A stretch of DNA of 64,000 nt from NORP309 sp964352735 (GTDB taxonomy: Bacteria; Pseudomonadota; Gammaproteobacteria; Xanthomonadales; Marinicellaceae). The notes below the pieces were generated by a model. It saw only the letters and a list, made by a program, of their open reading frames with translations. It was not told the origin of the DNA and did not search any database. Of the stretch, positions 36,493 to 46,128 are shown piece after piece (within the stretch, counting starts at the first letter, position 1; each line of letters begins with the position of its first letter). The stretch spans positions 1 to 64,000 of the forward strand of contig CAYGTC010000011.1 in the NCBI GenBank assembly GCA_964352735.1. The letters run 5' to 3'. Made by a program: the position numbers and the translations under genes.

Positions 36493-38027
36493 GATTCCAC
36501 ACATTTAAATTCGGTGCCGCGCTGTTGCTGTAGCTTTGTCATGATTTCTTGATCATCAATATTCAGCATCTGCGCCATTTCATTAACGAGGTCAGGCAAC
36601 TCACCACAGCGCTGAGCTTGATCCATTACCAACAGCAACTGCCACATTGACACCACATCCTTTTCAATGGCCACCGCCTTTTGGGCATATTCGACGGCTT
36701 TTTCTGTGTTTCTCAATGACACATCCGGCACTTGTGCAAACAATTTAACCAACATCAATGGCACATCTTTATTGTTTGGGCGGTGTTTATGGATATTTTC
36801 CAATAAATCAATGGCTTGTTGATACTCTTGCATTTGCACCAAAGACTGTGCTTTTAGTTTTTGTATCAACTCATCTGTTTTAAACTGATCAATTTCGGCC
36901 ATAGCCAGCACTTTTTCATGCAGATTTTGGCGGTAATAAATTTCTGCCAAATTGATATTGGCACTACGGTCATTAGGGCTTATGAGCAAAAACCTCTCAA
37001 GATACCGTTTTGAAGAACCAAAATCATCTCGCATTTTATTGATAATTGCCAAATTATATAAGGCCGTTAATTGCTCAGAATCTTGCTCTAAAACCTCTTT
37101 AAAAAGTGACTCAGCTTTTTCAACCTGTTTGTTCTGAAAATAAGCCACTGCAATGTTCAGTCGTGCAGTGCTGCTGTCAGGGTTATATTCCAAGGCTTTT
37201 TGATACCCTTCAATGGCTTGTTGCAAGTCACCATTAACCAAAGCTGCCTTGGCTTTAATCAAATAGGGAACCTCACCTACAGTAGTGCTTTTCACTTCTT
37301 GGTAATATGGGTCGGGTAATTTAACACCTGCCTCATTGGATAAAGCCATATGATGCTCTGCTTTTTCTTGTTCTCCTAACTGACCGTATGCACGAGCGAT
37401 TTTGTAATGCAACCTCCCTGCTCCTTCAACCAGAGTTAATGCCTGTTGATAAAAACCAATCGAGACGTGATAGTTTTCCACCTCAAAATACAAATCACCA
37501 CTGATTTTTAACATGCTGGAAGTCAATTGTAACTCAGCAGGCACTTGAGACTTCTTTTCAAAAGCTTCCCGCAATTCACCATCTTGAATCATCATATTTA
37601 TTAAATGATAATGCGCTGGCAAATAACTCCCATCACGTTTGATGCTTTGCTCAAAGCCTTTCTTTGCATCTGCCATTTCGCCCTGTTCTAATGAGGCTTT
37701 GCCGTATAAGTACGGCCATTTGGCATCTTTTTTGTCATCTAAACCGACAGTAAAATAACATTTTTTAGCTTGTTTTAAAAATTCAAAGTTATGCAATAAG
37801 AGACACCACTCCTTAGTCGCTGAAAACTCCAAATCACTATGGCCTTGTGTTCTCGCATCTTCAATTATGGTACGGGTTTGCTGAAAAACTTCTGCAACGG
37901 CTTTATCCAAACCATCAATTGCAATATTGTTCAAATCAATCTTTTTTTTCTTATCTTCATTAACACTTTGTGCATTGACTTGAACAACAAACAAGCAAAG
38001 TACACTGATGAGTCTTATTATTGTCAT
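36489..38027 (-). CDS. exported TPR-repeat protein
   Basis: A 512-residue protein: a signal peptide (MTIIRLISVLCLFVVQVNAQ) followed by many tetratricopeptide repeats, seen as recurrent A-x8-G/A-x7-P spacing, for example GDLQQAIEGYQKALEYNPDSS and EKAESLFKEVLEQDSEQ. It is a periplasmic scaffold or protein-interaction module. It overlaps the CRTAC1-like gene at its start and dusA at its end, so four genes are coupled. CRTAC1/ASPIC-type and TPR proteins are commonly encoded together; a shared role is inferred. Confidence 0.85.
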   Translation of the reverse strand: MTIIRLISVLCLFVVQVNAQSVNEDKKKKIDLNNIAIDGLDKAVAEVFQQTRTIIEDARTQGHSDLEFSATKEWCLLLHNFEFLKQAKKCYFTVGLDDKKDAKWPYLYGKASLEQGEMADAKKGFEQSIKRDGSYLPAHYHLINMMIQDGELREAFEKKSQVPAELQLTSSMLKISGDLYFEVENYHVSIGFYQQALTLVEGAGRLHYKIARAYGQLGEQEKAEHHMALSNEAGVKLPDPYYQEVKSTTVGEVPYLIKAKAALVNGDLQQAIEGYQKALEYNPDSSTARLNIAVAYFQNKQVEKAESLFKEVLEQDSEQLTALYNLAIINKMRDDFGSSKRYLERFLLISPNDRSANINLAEIYYRQNLHEKVLAMAEIDQFKTDELIQKLKAQSLVQMQEYQQAIDLLENIHKHRPNNKDVPLMLVKLFAQVPDVSLRNTEKAVEYAQKAVAIEKDVVSMWQLLLVMDQAQRCGELPDLVNEMAQMLNIDDQEIMTKLQQQRGTEFKCVES

Positions 38028-39640
38028 TTTAATTCAACTGTGATGTATTTATTGTGTTTCATTAACGGTTGATCCAATACGACCTGCCCATTTTTTGATA
38101 TTTTGATGCGCTCAAAATGCCCAAGTTGTGCTTCATTCAACAACAAACGGTCATCATGTGCTGAAGCATAAGCACCATCTGTCCTTAAATGTATGCGGGT
38201 ATTTTTACTGGAATGAACCAAATCAACCATTATGTTTGCAGGTTCTTGCTGTTTAATTACCATACCCAACCATTGTGATGGATTGAGGTTATTCAACATC
38301 AATTCAGCCTTCCCATGATTGTTATTGACCATAATATCCACATCTCCATCATTATCGATATCGCCAAAGGCAGCACCTCGAGATACTGCTGATTGCTTCA
38401 ACCATTTTTGATTTGTGACCGTTTCAAATTGGGCTTTAGGGCCGTTTAAAAACAACTGATTAACTTGTGCAAGAGAGGCCATTGAACTGTTTTTATCACT
38501 GGCATCAGCAACAGCCCCATTAAAAACCATCAAATCGGGATAAATATCATTATTGACATGAATAAATCCTGTAGCCCAGCCAGTATAGGCAAAACTTTCA
38601 CGAGACAACTTTGATCGATTCGTGACATCTTGAAAAAAACCCTTGCCATTGTTCTTATATAACGTATTCGATTCATTCATCAGATGGGTAAAAAACACAT
38701 CTTCATCGCCATCCAAATCATAATCAGCAATCGCCATTCCCATACTGGCCTCAGCCACCCCTTCTGCATTAACAGCAACACCAGAAAACAAACCGGCCTC
38801 TTTAAAAGATTCACCTTTTTGATTGAGCCACAATAAATTGGCTTTGCCATCATTTGCCACTATAAAATCATTCCAGCCATCATTGTTGACATCAACACAA
38901 ACTGCATTCAGACCTGGCATTCCAGGCATATCGCTGAAATATTGCGCCGTTTTATCAACCATTTGTTGACCTTCTACGTTCAAGTAGAATACATCCTTTG
39001 CACCTGCAAAAGAATTGGGGCCACAATAGTCTCGCTTACTTGAACCATTGAAACATTGTGGGTTATTGGTTTCAGACCAATCGACATAATTGCTGACATA
39101 CAAATCTTTGTATCCATCATTGTTGATGTCACAAAAACTGGCACTGCTTGACCACAATGGCTTTTCTTCAATCGTCATTGACTTATATCCTTGGCCTTTT
39201 TGATTGATTAAAAGCTGATTATGCTTTAGGTTTGTCAAGTACATGTCTAACCAGCCATCCTGGTTGACATCAGCTGTGGCAACACCAATACCATATTGAT
39301 CATTTTTCAATTTCATGGCATCAGTGACATCAACAAAACTTAATTTTTTATTTTCAATTAGCAAGTTCTTAAATAATCGATCTGTTTTCATATTGTCAAC
39401 AAATGGACCACTTTGAACCATGTAGATATCCAAATCCCCATCATTATCATAATCCAACATGGCCACTCCAGAGCCCACAATCTCTGGATAATAAAAATTA
39501 TTTGAGCCTCCATTGTGGTGCTCAAACTGAATACTGTTCTCACTTTTTGCCACAGAAAAATATTCTGCATACACAGCACTGCTCAACATCAATGCCATTG
39601 TCAGCCCCAAAAAACGGGCCAGATTCACCTTAAATAACAT
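38024..39640 (-). CDS. exported CRTAC1-like FG-GAP/VCBS repeat protein
   Basis: A 538-residue protein with a signal peptide (to about residue 24, AVYAE) and a calcium-loop beta-propeller: D-x-D-x-D-G motifs recur (LDYDNDGDLDIYM, DVNQDGWLDMY, DINNDGYKDLY, DYDLDGDEDVFF, DIDNDGDVDIMV). The C-terminal domain resembles the ASPIC/UnbV-type extension of the CRTAC1 family. The ATG at 39640 follows GGGGGAACA; the frame also opens at 39655. Its exported, calcium-dependent nature is clear, its ligand unknown. First gene of the operon with the TPR protein, dusA and the zinc-ribbon protein. Confidence 0.87.
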   Translation of the reverse strand: MLFKVNLARFLGLTMALMLSSAVYAEYFSVAKSENSIQFEHHNGGSNNFYYPEIVGSGVAMLDYDNDGDLDIYMVQSGPFVDNMKTDRLFKNLLIENKKLSFVDVTDAMKLKNDQYGIGVATADVNQDGWLDMYLTNLKHNQLLINQKGQGYKSMTIEEKPLWSSSASFCDINNDGYKDLYVSNYVDWSETNNPQCFNGSSKRDYCGPNSFAGAKDVFYLNVEGQQMVDKTAQYFSDMPGMPGLNAVCVDVNNDGWNDFIVANDGKANLLWLNQKGESFKEAGLFSGVAVNAEGVAEASMGMAIADYDLDGDEDVFFTHLMNESNTLYKNNGKGFFQDVTNRSKLSRESFAYTGWATGFIHVNNDIYPDLMVFNGAVADASDKNSSMASLAQVNQLFLNGPKAQFETVTNQKWLKQSAVSRGAAFGDIDNDGDVDIMVNNNHGKAELMLNNLNPSQWLGMVIKQQEPANIMVDLVHSSKNTRIHLRTDGAYASAHDDRLLLNEAQLGHFERIKISKNGQVVLDQPLMKHNKYITVELK

Positions 39641-39914
39641 TGTTCCCCCATACATTGGATGTTATTGTCTGTGAGAAATTGTATATGAAACTCCTATTAA
39701 TTGCTCATCATTTGATTTTATGCCGATAAAAAAATTGACACTTTTAGTACAAAAAAATTCATTGTGTTTAAAAATGTGACACAATCTTACTTTATCCTGT
39801 TTAAATCGTGTTATAAGAAATCATTAATTACCCCTTTTATGCTATAGTACACACATGTCGTTGTGGTCCAACGCACGTCACATTATTTTCAATACACAGT
39901 GGGGTAAAATATCA

Positions 39915-41468
39915 ATGAAAAATATGAAAAACTTTAAGCTCAGCTTAATTACCAGTTCTCTTTTGTTGGCATCAAGTGCTTTTGCAGCAAATGTCGCTCA
40001 AGACGGTAATGGCATTTATTTTGACGGATTAGCTAAAACTCAATACAGTTTAACCATTCGCACTCCAGATGGAGAAACACAAAAATTCACGGTCAATGAT
40101 GAGCAGTTTACAATCAATGCCAGTTTACTTGGGGTCAAATCATTAGCAGATGGCCTTTACAAGTACGAATTAACACCAATCAATAAACCTGGGCAATTGG
40201 CCAAAGATGTCAGAGAACTGGGAGAAGCAAACGTTGCAGCGGAATACGCCGATGCATTCAAGTCACAATCTGAAAAAGCTTCAGGCGTCTTTTCATTAAA
40301 CAATGGATCTTTGTTGACTGGCGAGGAAACCAGAGCACCAGTGGTAGAAAAAGCATCAGGTGCAAACAAAGACCAACAGATTTTAGATGACCTGCTTGTT
40401 GTCGGCAGCGCTTGTATTGGTCAAGATTGTGTCAATGGTGAGAGTTTTGGTTTCGACACATTAAGATTGAAAGAAAATAATTTACGAATCAGAGCCCTAG
40501 ATACCAGTGCCTCAGCCTCTTTCCCCACAAGGGACTGGCAAATCACATTCAATGACACATCTAATGGAGGAATGAACAAGTTCTCTATTGATGATATTGA
40601 TGGCGGACGCACACCTTTCACTATTGAAGCTGGAGCACCTACTGACTCACTATATGTTGAAGACGGTGGACGTATTGGTTTAGGTACCAATACTCCAGTT
40701 GTGCAAATGCACGTTAAAGATGGTAACACACCAACTTTAAGATTAGAACAAGACGGTTCAAGTGGTTTTACTCCACTGATTTGGGATTTGGCAGGTAATG
40801 AAGCCAATTTCTTTATTCGTGATGCCACCAATGGTAGCGATCTCCCTTTCAGGATATTTCCAAATCCAGGAAGCGATGCATTGGTTATTGAAGGAGGCAC
40901 TGGTGATATCGGTATGGGTACGACTTCCCCAAGCTCAAATTTACATGTATTTACCAATAGCAGTGGCGCTGCTGATATGTTAAAACTACAGAATCAAGGC
41001 GGAGGCTCTTTTATTACCATGGAAAATGGTTTCACAGGCAAATCATGGTTCATGACTCATGAAAACTCTGCTGGTACATCTTTTAATATCACACATTCAG
41101 ACACAGGCGGTAGAGCCATGCAGTTAACCACTGGTGGCAATATGATTATTAATGGGACCTTAACTACCATGGGAACCACATGTAGCACTATGGCACAGCC
41201 AGCTGGTTGTGATTTGGTTTTCTCTGATGATTACCAACTACCAACCATTGAAGATCACGCTGCAGAGATGTACAAGAACAGCTATCTACCCAATGTTGGC
41301 CCAACAAAAGAAAATGAACCATTTAACCTGACTGAAAAAACTGGTGGCATGCTGAATGAGCTTGAAAAGGCCCATATTTACATCGCTCAATTAAATGAAA
41401 GTTTGAAAAACAAGTCAGATGAACTTGAGCTTATTAAAGAGAGATTAACTAAATTAGAAAATAAATAA
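39915..41468 (+). CDS. secreted coiled-coil surface protein, paralogue 1
   Basis: A 517-residue exported protein, first of three tandem paralogues. Signal peptide to about residue 24 (SSAFAA); an N-terminal beta domain (YSLTIRTPDGE...DGLYKYELTP); the conserved block GSACIGQDCVNGESFGFDT with a Cys pair; a shared beta region with TPTLRLEQDGSSGF, GNEANFFIRDATNGS and LPFRI; and a C-terminal segment LPTIEDHAAEMYKNSYLPNV leading to a heptad coiled coil from NELEKAHIYIAQL. Phage-tail-fibre-like head repeats with a terminal trimerising coil are a reasonable comparison, but there is no chaperone-peptidase domain. The MKNMKN start at 39915 follows a GTGGGGTAAAA ribosome-site-like stretch; the frame opens at 39855. 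Confidence 0.85.
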   Translation: MKNMKNFKLSLITSSLLLASSAFAANVAQDGNGIYFDGLAKTQYSLTIRTPDGETQKFTVNDEQFTINASLLGVKSLADGLYKYELTPINKPGQLAKDVRELGEANVAAEYADAFKSQSEKASGVFSLNNGSLLTGEETRAPVVEKASGANKDQQILDDLLVVGSACIGQDCVNGESFGFDTLRLKENNLRIRALDTSASASFPTRDWQITFNDTSNGGMNKFSIDDIDGGRTPFTIEAGAPTDSLYVEDGGRIGLGTNTPVVQMHVKDGNTPTLRLEQDGSSGFTPLIWDLAGNEANFFIRDATNGSDLPFRIFPNPGSDALVIEGGTGDIGMGTTSPSSNLHVFTNSSGAADMLKLQNQGGGSFITMENGFTGKSWFMTHENSAGTSFNITHSDTGGRAMQLTTGGNMIINGTLTTMGTTCSTMAQPAGCDLVFSDDYQLPTIEDHAAEMYKNSYLPNVGPTKENEPFNLTEKTGGMLNELEKAHIYIAQLNESLKNKSDELELIKERLTKLENK

Positions 41469-41521
41469 AACTCAATGTCTCACCCATCAAAATTTTTACA
41501 CTTTATACAAGTGTACTGAAT

Positions 41522-41562
41522 AAAAAAGACTGCTATTGATCAAGCTTTAGCAGTCTTTTTTT
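41522..41562 (+). terminator. terminator after paralogue 1
   Basis: AAAAAAGACTGCTA and TAGCAGTCTTTTTT pair over at least 12 bases with a 12-base loop and a strong T run, a classical intrinsic terminator. Confidence 0.92.
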
Positions 41563-41637
41563 ATCTGCTTTAATCCCATTAAAGATTCATTGACAAGCAG
41601 AAAATCACTTCGGATAACACATTTTTTATAGATTTTT

Positions 41638-41653
41638 TGTGATGTATGTCACA
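41638..41653. promoter_or_regulatory. CRP-like palindrome upstream of paralogue 2
   Basis: TGTGATGTATGTCACA is an exact TGTGA-N6-TCACA, the CRP/Vfr consensus. The corresponding upstream regions of paralogues 1 and 3 carry only half-sites (TGTGAC at 39775-39780 and GTCACA at 43495-43500). Confidence 0.65.
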
Positions 41654-41780
41654 TTTTTTGCTATTTTATCATTTTTTTACTAAAAAAGCTGAGCAATTAA
41701 CACTTGCATGCTAGTATAAAAAGCCTGTCCAACATGATAGAGACAGAAAATACAACTCACAATTTATATGGGGAAAAACA

Positions 41781-43343
41781 ATGATGAAAAAAAACAATAC
41801 ATTCATTTTAAAAACACTCATAGCGGGAATGCTAACAGCTTCACTCAACTTACAAGCAGTTGAGATCGAACAATCCACTGACGGAATCTCTTTTAACGCA
41901 TTAGAAAACACAAACTACAAACTGACACTGGTGGCTCCGAACAGCGAAGTATTCACATTTAACATCAACAATAAAAATGCATTCATCACAGCTGGCATGC
42001 TTAACATGAAAGCTTTTGCTGATGGCAATTACAAATTTGAGTTATCCCCCATTGCAAAACCTGATGATTTGGCTTCTGATGTTAGGGCTTTAGATGATGC
42101 CAAAATCACTGAAGAATTTCAGAAAGAATTTTCTTCATTTGAAAAACACTCTGGTAATTTTGCCATCGCCAATAACAATCTGGCACTTGATATAGAAGAA
42201 GCCACAGATAAAGCACAAGTATTCAACACTGACCTCATTGTTGAAGGCAGTGCCTGTATTGGTATCGACTGTACTGCAAATGAAAGTTTCGGTTTTGATA
42301 CATTAAGACTTAAAGAAAATAACTTAAGAATCAAATTTGATGACACCAGTGCCTCTGCTTCATTTCCTGGCAATGATTGGCAATTAACCGCCAATGATTC
42401 TGGAAATGGTGGCGCTAATAAATTCGCAATCGATGATATCACCAATAACAAAACACCATTTACTGTTGAGGCCAACAGCCCCAACCACACACTTTTTGTG
42501 GCATCTGAGGGACGTATTGGTGTCAAAACAAATACTCCTGTAGTTGATATTCATGTCAAAGAGGGCAATACACCCACTTTAAGATTGGAGCAAGATGGCT
42601 CTGATGGTTTTCAATCACAAGTTTGGGATGTAGCCGGCAATGAAACCAATTTCTTTATCAGAGATGTTTCAAATAGCAGTAGCTTACCATTCAGAATAGA
42701 ACCGGGTGCAAGTGAGAACAGAGTTTATCTAGACAGCAACAATAATGTTGGTATAGGTCTCGCTAATCCTGCTGCCAACCTTCACGTACAATCAAGTGAT
42801 GGCGGTGCTGATGAATTACTTAAATTGAGTAATACTGGCGGGTCTTTTATCACCATGGAAAATAGAACCACTGGTGGATCATGGTTCATGACTCATGAAA
42901 ATGCGGCACCTAATTCATTTAATTTTTCTTATGAGTTACCAGCAGGTGGCTTTGTTGTCCCAATGAGAATGACCACTACCGGCAATGTAACCGTTTTAGG
43001 CACATTAACCACTGGAGGCACTACTTGTGGTGGCGGTTGTGATTTAGTATTCACAGAAGATTATAAATTACCAACCATTGAAGAACATGCAGCACAAATG
43101 TGGGAGAACAACTATCTACCCAATGTTGGCCCAACAATTGAAAATGAGCCATTCAACTTGACAGAAAAAACTGGTGGCATGCTGAATGAGCTAGAAAAAG
43201 CACACATCTACATTGAACAGTTACACACAAGGCTTAAAAATAAAGAAAATGAGTTGAATGCGATGAAGTCTGATTTCAAAAACCTTGAGCAAAATTTGCT
43301 TAAAAACATTGAATTAAGACTGGCTAAATTAGAACAAAAATAA
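41781..43343 (+). CDS. secreted coiled-coil surface protein, paralogue 2
   Basis: A 520-residue paralogue of the proteins on either side. Signal peptide to about residue 26, then the same domain order: N-terminal beta domain, GSACIGIDCTANESFGFDT, RLKENNLRIKFDDTSASAS, TPTLRLEQDGSDGF, GNETNFFIRDVSNSS, and a C-terminal LPTIEEHAAQMWENNYLPNV segment before the coiled coil. The coil is longer here (LKNKENELNAMKSDFKNLEQ and beyond). The ATG follows TGGGGAAAAACA. Its own CRP-like site upstream and terminator downstream suggest separate expression. Confidence 0.85.
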   Translation: MMKKNNTFILKTLIAGMLTASLNLQAVEIEQSTDGISFNALENTNYKLTLVAPNSEVFTFNINNKNAFITAGMLNMKAFADGNYKFELSPIAKPDDLASDVRALDDAKITEEFQKEFSSFEKHSGNFAIANNNLALDIEEATDKAQVFNTDLIVEGSACIGIDCTANESFGFDTLRLKENNLRIKFDDTSASASFPGNDWQLTANDSGNGGANKFAIDDITNNKTPFTVEANSPNHTLFVASEGRIGVKTNTPVVDIHVKEGNTPTLRLEQDGSDGFQSQVWDVAGNETNFFIRDVSNSSSLPFRIEPGASENRVYLDSNNNVGIGLANPAANLHVQSSDGGADELLKLSNTGGSFITMENRTTGGSWFMTHENAAPNSFNFSYELPAGGFVVPMRMTTTGNVTVLGTLTTGGTTCGGGCDLVFTEDYKLPTIEEHAAQMWENNYLPNVGPTIENEPFNLTEKTGGMLNELEKAHIYIEQLHTRLKNKENELNAMKSDFKNLEQNLLKNIELRLAKLEQK

Positions 43344-43373
43344 GTTTTTATTTTAACTTTTTTACTTCCATAT

Positions 43374-43407
43374 AAAGGGTGCCATTAACCAATAGCACCC
43401 TTTTTTA
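43374..43407 (+). terminator. terminator after paralogue 2
   Basis: AAAGGGTGC and GCACCCTTTTTT pair across a 15-base loop and end in a T run. Confidence 0.88.
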
Positions 43408-43587
43408 TTACTACTTCCAACAAATTCTCATTAACCCTCATTATCAAATAGATAATAACTTTTTGATATATCCACTGCTTTTTCAACATAAATTGTCACA
43501 TTAAATAACAAAATGTCGTAACTATAATAGATTAACGACTATTAATTTGTTGTTAATTATTAAATTTAACAATATATGGGGAAAATT

Positions 43588-45165
43588 ATGTTAAAAAATA
43601 AAAATAATTTCAAACTTAAAAGCTTAATTACAGCAATACTAACCACTTCAACAATCTATTCATATGCAGCAAATGTTGAACAAAACGACAATGGAATCAC
43701 CTTTAATTCTTTAGAGCAGTCACATTACTCATTAACGGTTATTTCACCAAATAAAGAAAGGTACTCATTTGATATCAATCAAAAAGACTTTATTTTGACA
43801 GCTGAGATGTTAAACCAAAAATCCTTTGATGATGGTTTATATAAATATGAACTTACTCCAAACATTAAAACTGGCAATTTAGGAAATGATGTCAGAGCAT
43901 TGGAAAATTCTCAATTGAGTCAAGAGTTCAAAGACGAATTCTCATCGTCTACAAACATTCACTCAGGCACATTTTCGATTTCGCAAAACAAACTATTGCA
44001 AGATATTGAAGAGGTTTCTACCAAAGACTCTGTTATCAATGATGATCTCATAGTAGATGGCAGCGCTTGTATTGGTTTTGATTGTGTCAATGGTGAGAGC
44101 TTTGGTTTTGATACCATCAGATTAAAAGAAAACAACTTAAGAATCAAATTTGATGACACCAGCGGTGTAGGCAGTTTCCCAAATGTTGACTGGCAATTAA
44201 CTGCCAATGATTCAGCCAATGGTGGTGCGAATAAATTTTCCATTGACGACATCACCAACAGTAGAACAATTTTCACTGTTGAAGCAAATGCGCCAAGTCA
44301 TTCATTATACGTTGATGATGGCGGCCGTGTTGGTTTAGGTACGTCAACCCCTTCAGTTGAAATGCATATCATCAATGGTGATACAGCAACACTGAGACTA
44401 GAACAAAATGGATCATCAGGTTTTGCACCTCAAGTATGGGATGTAGCAGGTAATGAAACCAATTTCTTTGTCAGAGATGTCAGCAATGGCAGCACCCTAC
44501 CATTCAGAATCAGACCTGGTGCACCCACAAGCTCTATATTTATTGATGTTGATGGAGATGTGAGCATAGGTGATGCATCACCTGAGGCTCCATTAAACGT
44601 CGTCAGATCAAATGGAACGGCTCAGGTACTGGTTGAAGAAAACAGCGGAACTCAAGCAGTGAGGGAAATGTTTAAGATGGTCAATAACGGCGGATCTTAC
44701 ATTACCATGGAAAACTCTGCAGCCTCAAATAAGGCATGGTTTTTGACGCATGAAAATTCTGCTGGCAACTCATTCAATATCACACACTCAGATTCTGGAG
44801 GTGCCGCAATGAGATTAACCACTGATGGTAATATGACCATTTTGGGTTCAATCACTACAACCGGTGGCACCTGTGGTGGTGGCTGTGATTTGGTGTTCTC
44901 AGAAGACTATAATCTGCCAACTATTGAAGAACACGAGTCTGAAATGTGGTCAAATCGTTATTTACCTGCTGTAGGGCCTACTATTGAAAATGCTCCCATT
45001 AATATTTCAGATAAAACAGGGAGAATGCTCAATGAACTGGAAAAAGCCCACATTTATATAGCACAATTAAATAAAACCATTAAATCAAAATCCAGTGAGC
45101 TGGATGAAATGAAAGACAAATACGATTCACTTGAGCAAAGGTTGTCAAAATTAGAAATTAAATAA
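43588..45165 (+). CDS. secreted coiled-coil surface protein, paralogue 3
   Basis: A 525-residue member of the same family. Signal peptide to about residue 23 (YSYAA), N-terminal beta domain (YSLTVISPNKERYSFD...YKYELTP), GSACIGFDCVNGESFGFDT, RLKENNLRIKFDDTS, TLRLEQNGSSGF, GNETNFFVRDVSNGS, an extra beta segment around VVRSNGTAQVLVEENSG that the others lack, and the C-terminal coil KAHIYIAQLNKTIKSKSSELDEM. Start at 43588 because ATGGGGAAAATT immediately precedes it (frame open from 43576). The family is not one I can name. Confidence 0.85.
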   Translation: MLKNKNNFKLKSLITAILTTSTIYSYAANVEQNDNGITFNSLEQSHYSLTVISPNKERYSFDINQKDFILTAEMLNQKSFDDGLYKYELTPNIKTGNLGNDVRALENSQLSQEFKDEFSSSTNIHSGTFSISQNKLLQDIEEVSTKDSVINDDLIVDGSACIGFDCVNGESFGFDTIRLKENNLRIKFDDTSGVGSFPNVDWQLTANDSANGGANKFSIDDITNSRTIFTVEANAPSHSLYVDDGGRVGLGTSTPSVEMHIINGDTATLRLEQNGSSGFAPQVWDVAGNETNFFVRDVSNGSTLPFRIRPGAPTSSIFIDVDGDVSIGDASPEAPLNVVRSNGTAQVLVEENSGTQAVREMFKMVNNGGSYITMENSAASNKAWFLTHENSAGNSFNITHSDSGGAAMRLTTDGNMTILGSITTTGGTCGGGCDLVFSEDYNLPTIEEHESEMWSNRYLPAVGPTIENAPINISDKTGRMLNELEKAHIYIAQLNKTIKSKSSELDEMKDKYDSLEQRLSKLEIK

Positions 45166-45181
45166 TACTATCATATCAATG

Positions 45182-45218
45182 CAAGGGGTTGTCAGGTAAA
45201 ATCTTGGCAACCTTTTGT
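45182..45218 (+). terminator. terminator after paralogue 3
   Basis: AAGGGGTTGTCA and TGGCAACCTTTTG pair over eight or more bases with one G-T wobble; the T run is interrupted by G. Confidence 0.75.
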
Positions 45219-45231
45219 TAATGTAGTTGAT

Positions 45232-46128
45232 ATGTCCACTGGGTATTTCCATCCTGAATATGCTGACGCCATCGTTGATAACGCTCAAATAACAGCGCTG
45301 AAAAAAGCCAAGGGCTGGCTGTTAAATAGACAAATTCCACACTCTTGTTATTACGACCTTACAAGTTGCTATCCCCTTATGTGTTGTCACGATTGGTCTA
45401 AAATCATTGAAGATCTCCAAGAAATACCAGAACAAGTCACCGCTGTAAGCTTAGTAACTGACCCATTTGCTCAATTGAATAAAAAATTCTCACACCACTT
45501 TGACACATTCTCTCTTTTCAAAGAACATTATATTGTAGACCTCTCAATTCAAAGCAAATATAAAAAACACCACAGATATGAAATACGCCGTTCATTAAAA
45601 AAAGGCATTGAAGTGCACCACTGTGAGCAACCTTCACTCTTTATAAAGGATTGGCAGAAGCTGTATTGCCACTTGATATCCAGACATAAAATCAAAAAAA
45701 ACCTACAATTCTCACAATCACTGTTCAATAAACAGTTTAACCTTCCAGGGCTTGCGGTTTTTAGGGCCTGTATTAATGATCAAACCATTGGCATGGCGCT
45801 ATGGTATGTGTCTGATGAAAAAGCTTATTATCATTTGGCTGCTAATTCTGATATGGGTTACAACAATGGCTGTGCTTATGCCTTAATGGATTATTCCTTG
45901 CATTTCTTAAGAACATATGGCGTTAAAGAAGCCACACTTGGAGCTGGTCCAGGCATCAAAAAACAGAGCAATGATGGTTTATCAAGATTCAAATCAGGAT
46001 GGGCAAATTATACAAAACCTGTCTATTTTGCCGGTAAAATAATGAATAACCAGGCATACAACCAGGTCATTAATCAAAGTAAGAATAATCCAGAATATTT
46101 CCCTGCTTACAGGTCCCCAAATGAATAA
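45232..46128 (+). CDS. FemAB-like GNAT-fold acyltransferase
   Basis: A 298-residue protein of the FemAB/BioF2-like acetyltransferase type, recognised by the HHRYEIRRSLKKGIEV turn and the C-terminal half with GMALWYVSDEKAYYHLAANSDMGYNNGCAYALM and LGAGPGIKKQSNDGLSRFKSGW. Such proteins transfer acyl or aminoacyl groups to sugars or peptides in envelope glycan pathways. It starts 66 bases after paralogue 3, beyond its terminator, and overlaps the next gene by eight bases (AATGAATAA), so it is co-translated with the DegT-like gene. The acceptor is unknown. Confidence 0.75.
   Translation: MSTGYFHPEYADAIVDNAQITALKKAKGWLLNRQIPHSCYYDLTSCYPLMCCHDWSKIIEDLQEIPEQVTAVSLVTDPFAQLNKKFSHHFDTFSLFKEHYIVDLSIQSKYKKHHRYEIRRSLKKGIEVHHCEQPSLFIKDWQKLYCHLISRHKIKKNLQFSQSLFNKQFNLPGLAVFRACINDQTIGMALWYVSDEKAYYHLAANSDMGYNNGCAYALMDYSLHFLRTYGVKEATLGAGPGIKKQSNDGLSRFKSGWANYTKPVYFAGKIMNNQAYNQVINQSKNNPEYFPAYRSPNE

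Larger units (their letters stand above)
41469..41780. other. spacer with terminator and CRP-like site
   Basis: Contains the terminator of paralogue 1 at 41522-41562, a CRP-like palindrome at 41638-41653 and the ribosome site of paralogue 2 (GGGGAAAAA). No gene seen. Confidence 0.7.

Noticed and set aside
38024..39640. Integrin or haemolysin-type toxin
   Set aside because: The D-x-D-x-D-G loops are of the CRTAC1/VCBS propeller type, and no RTX export signal is visible.
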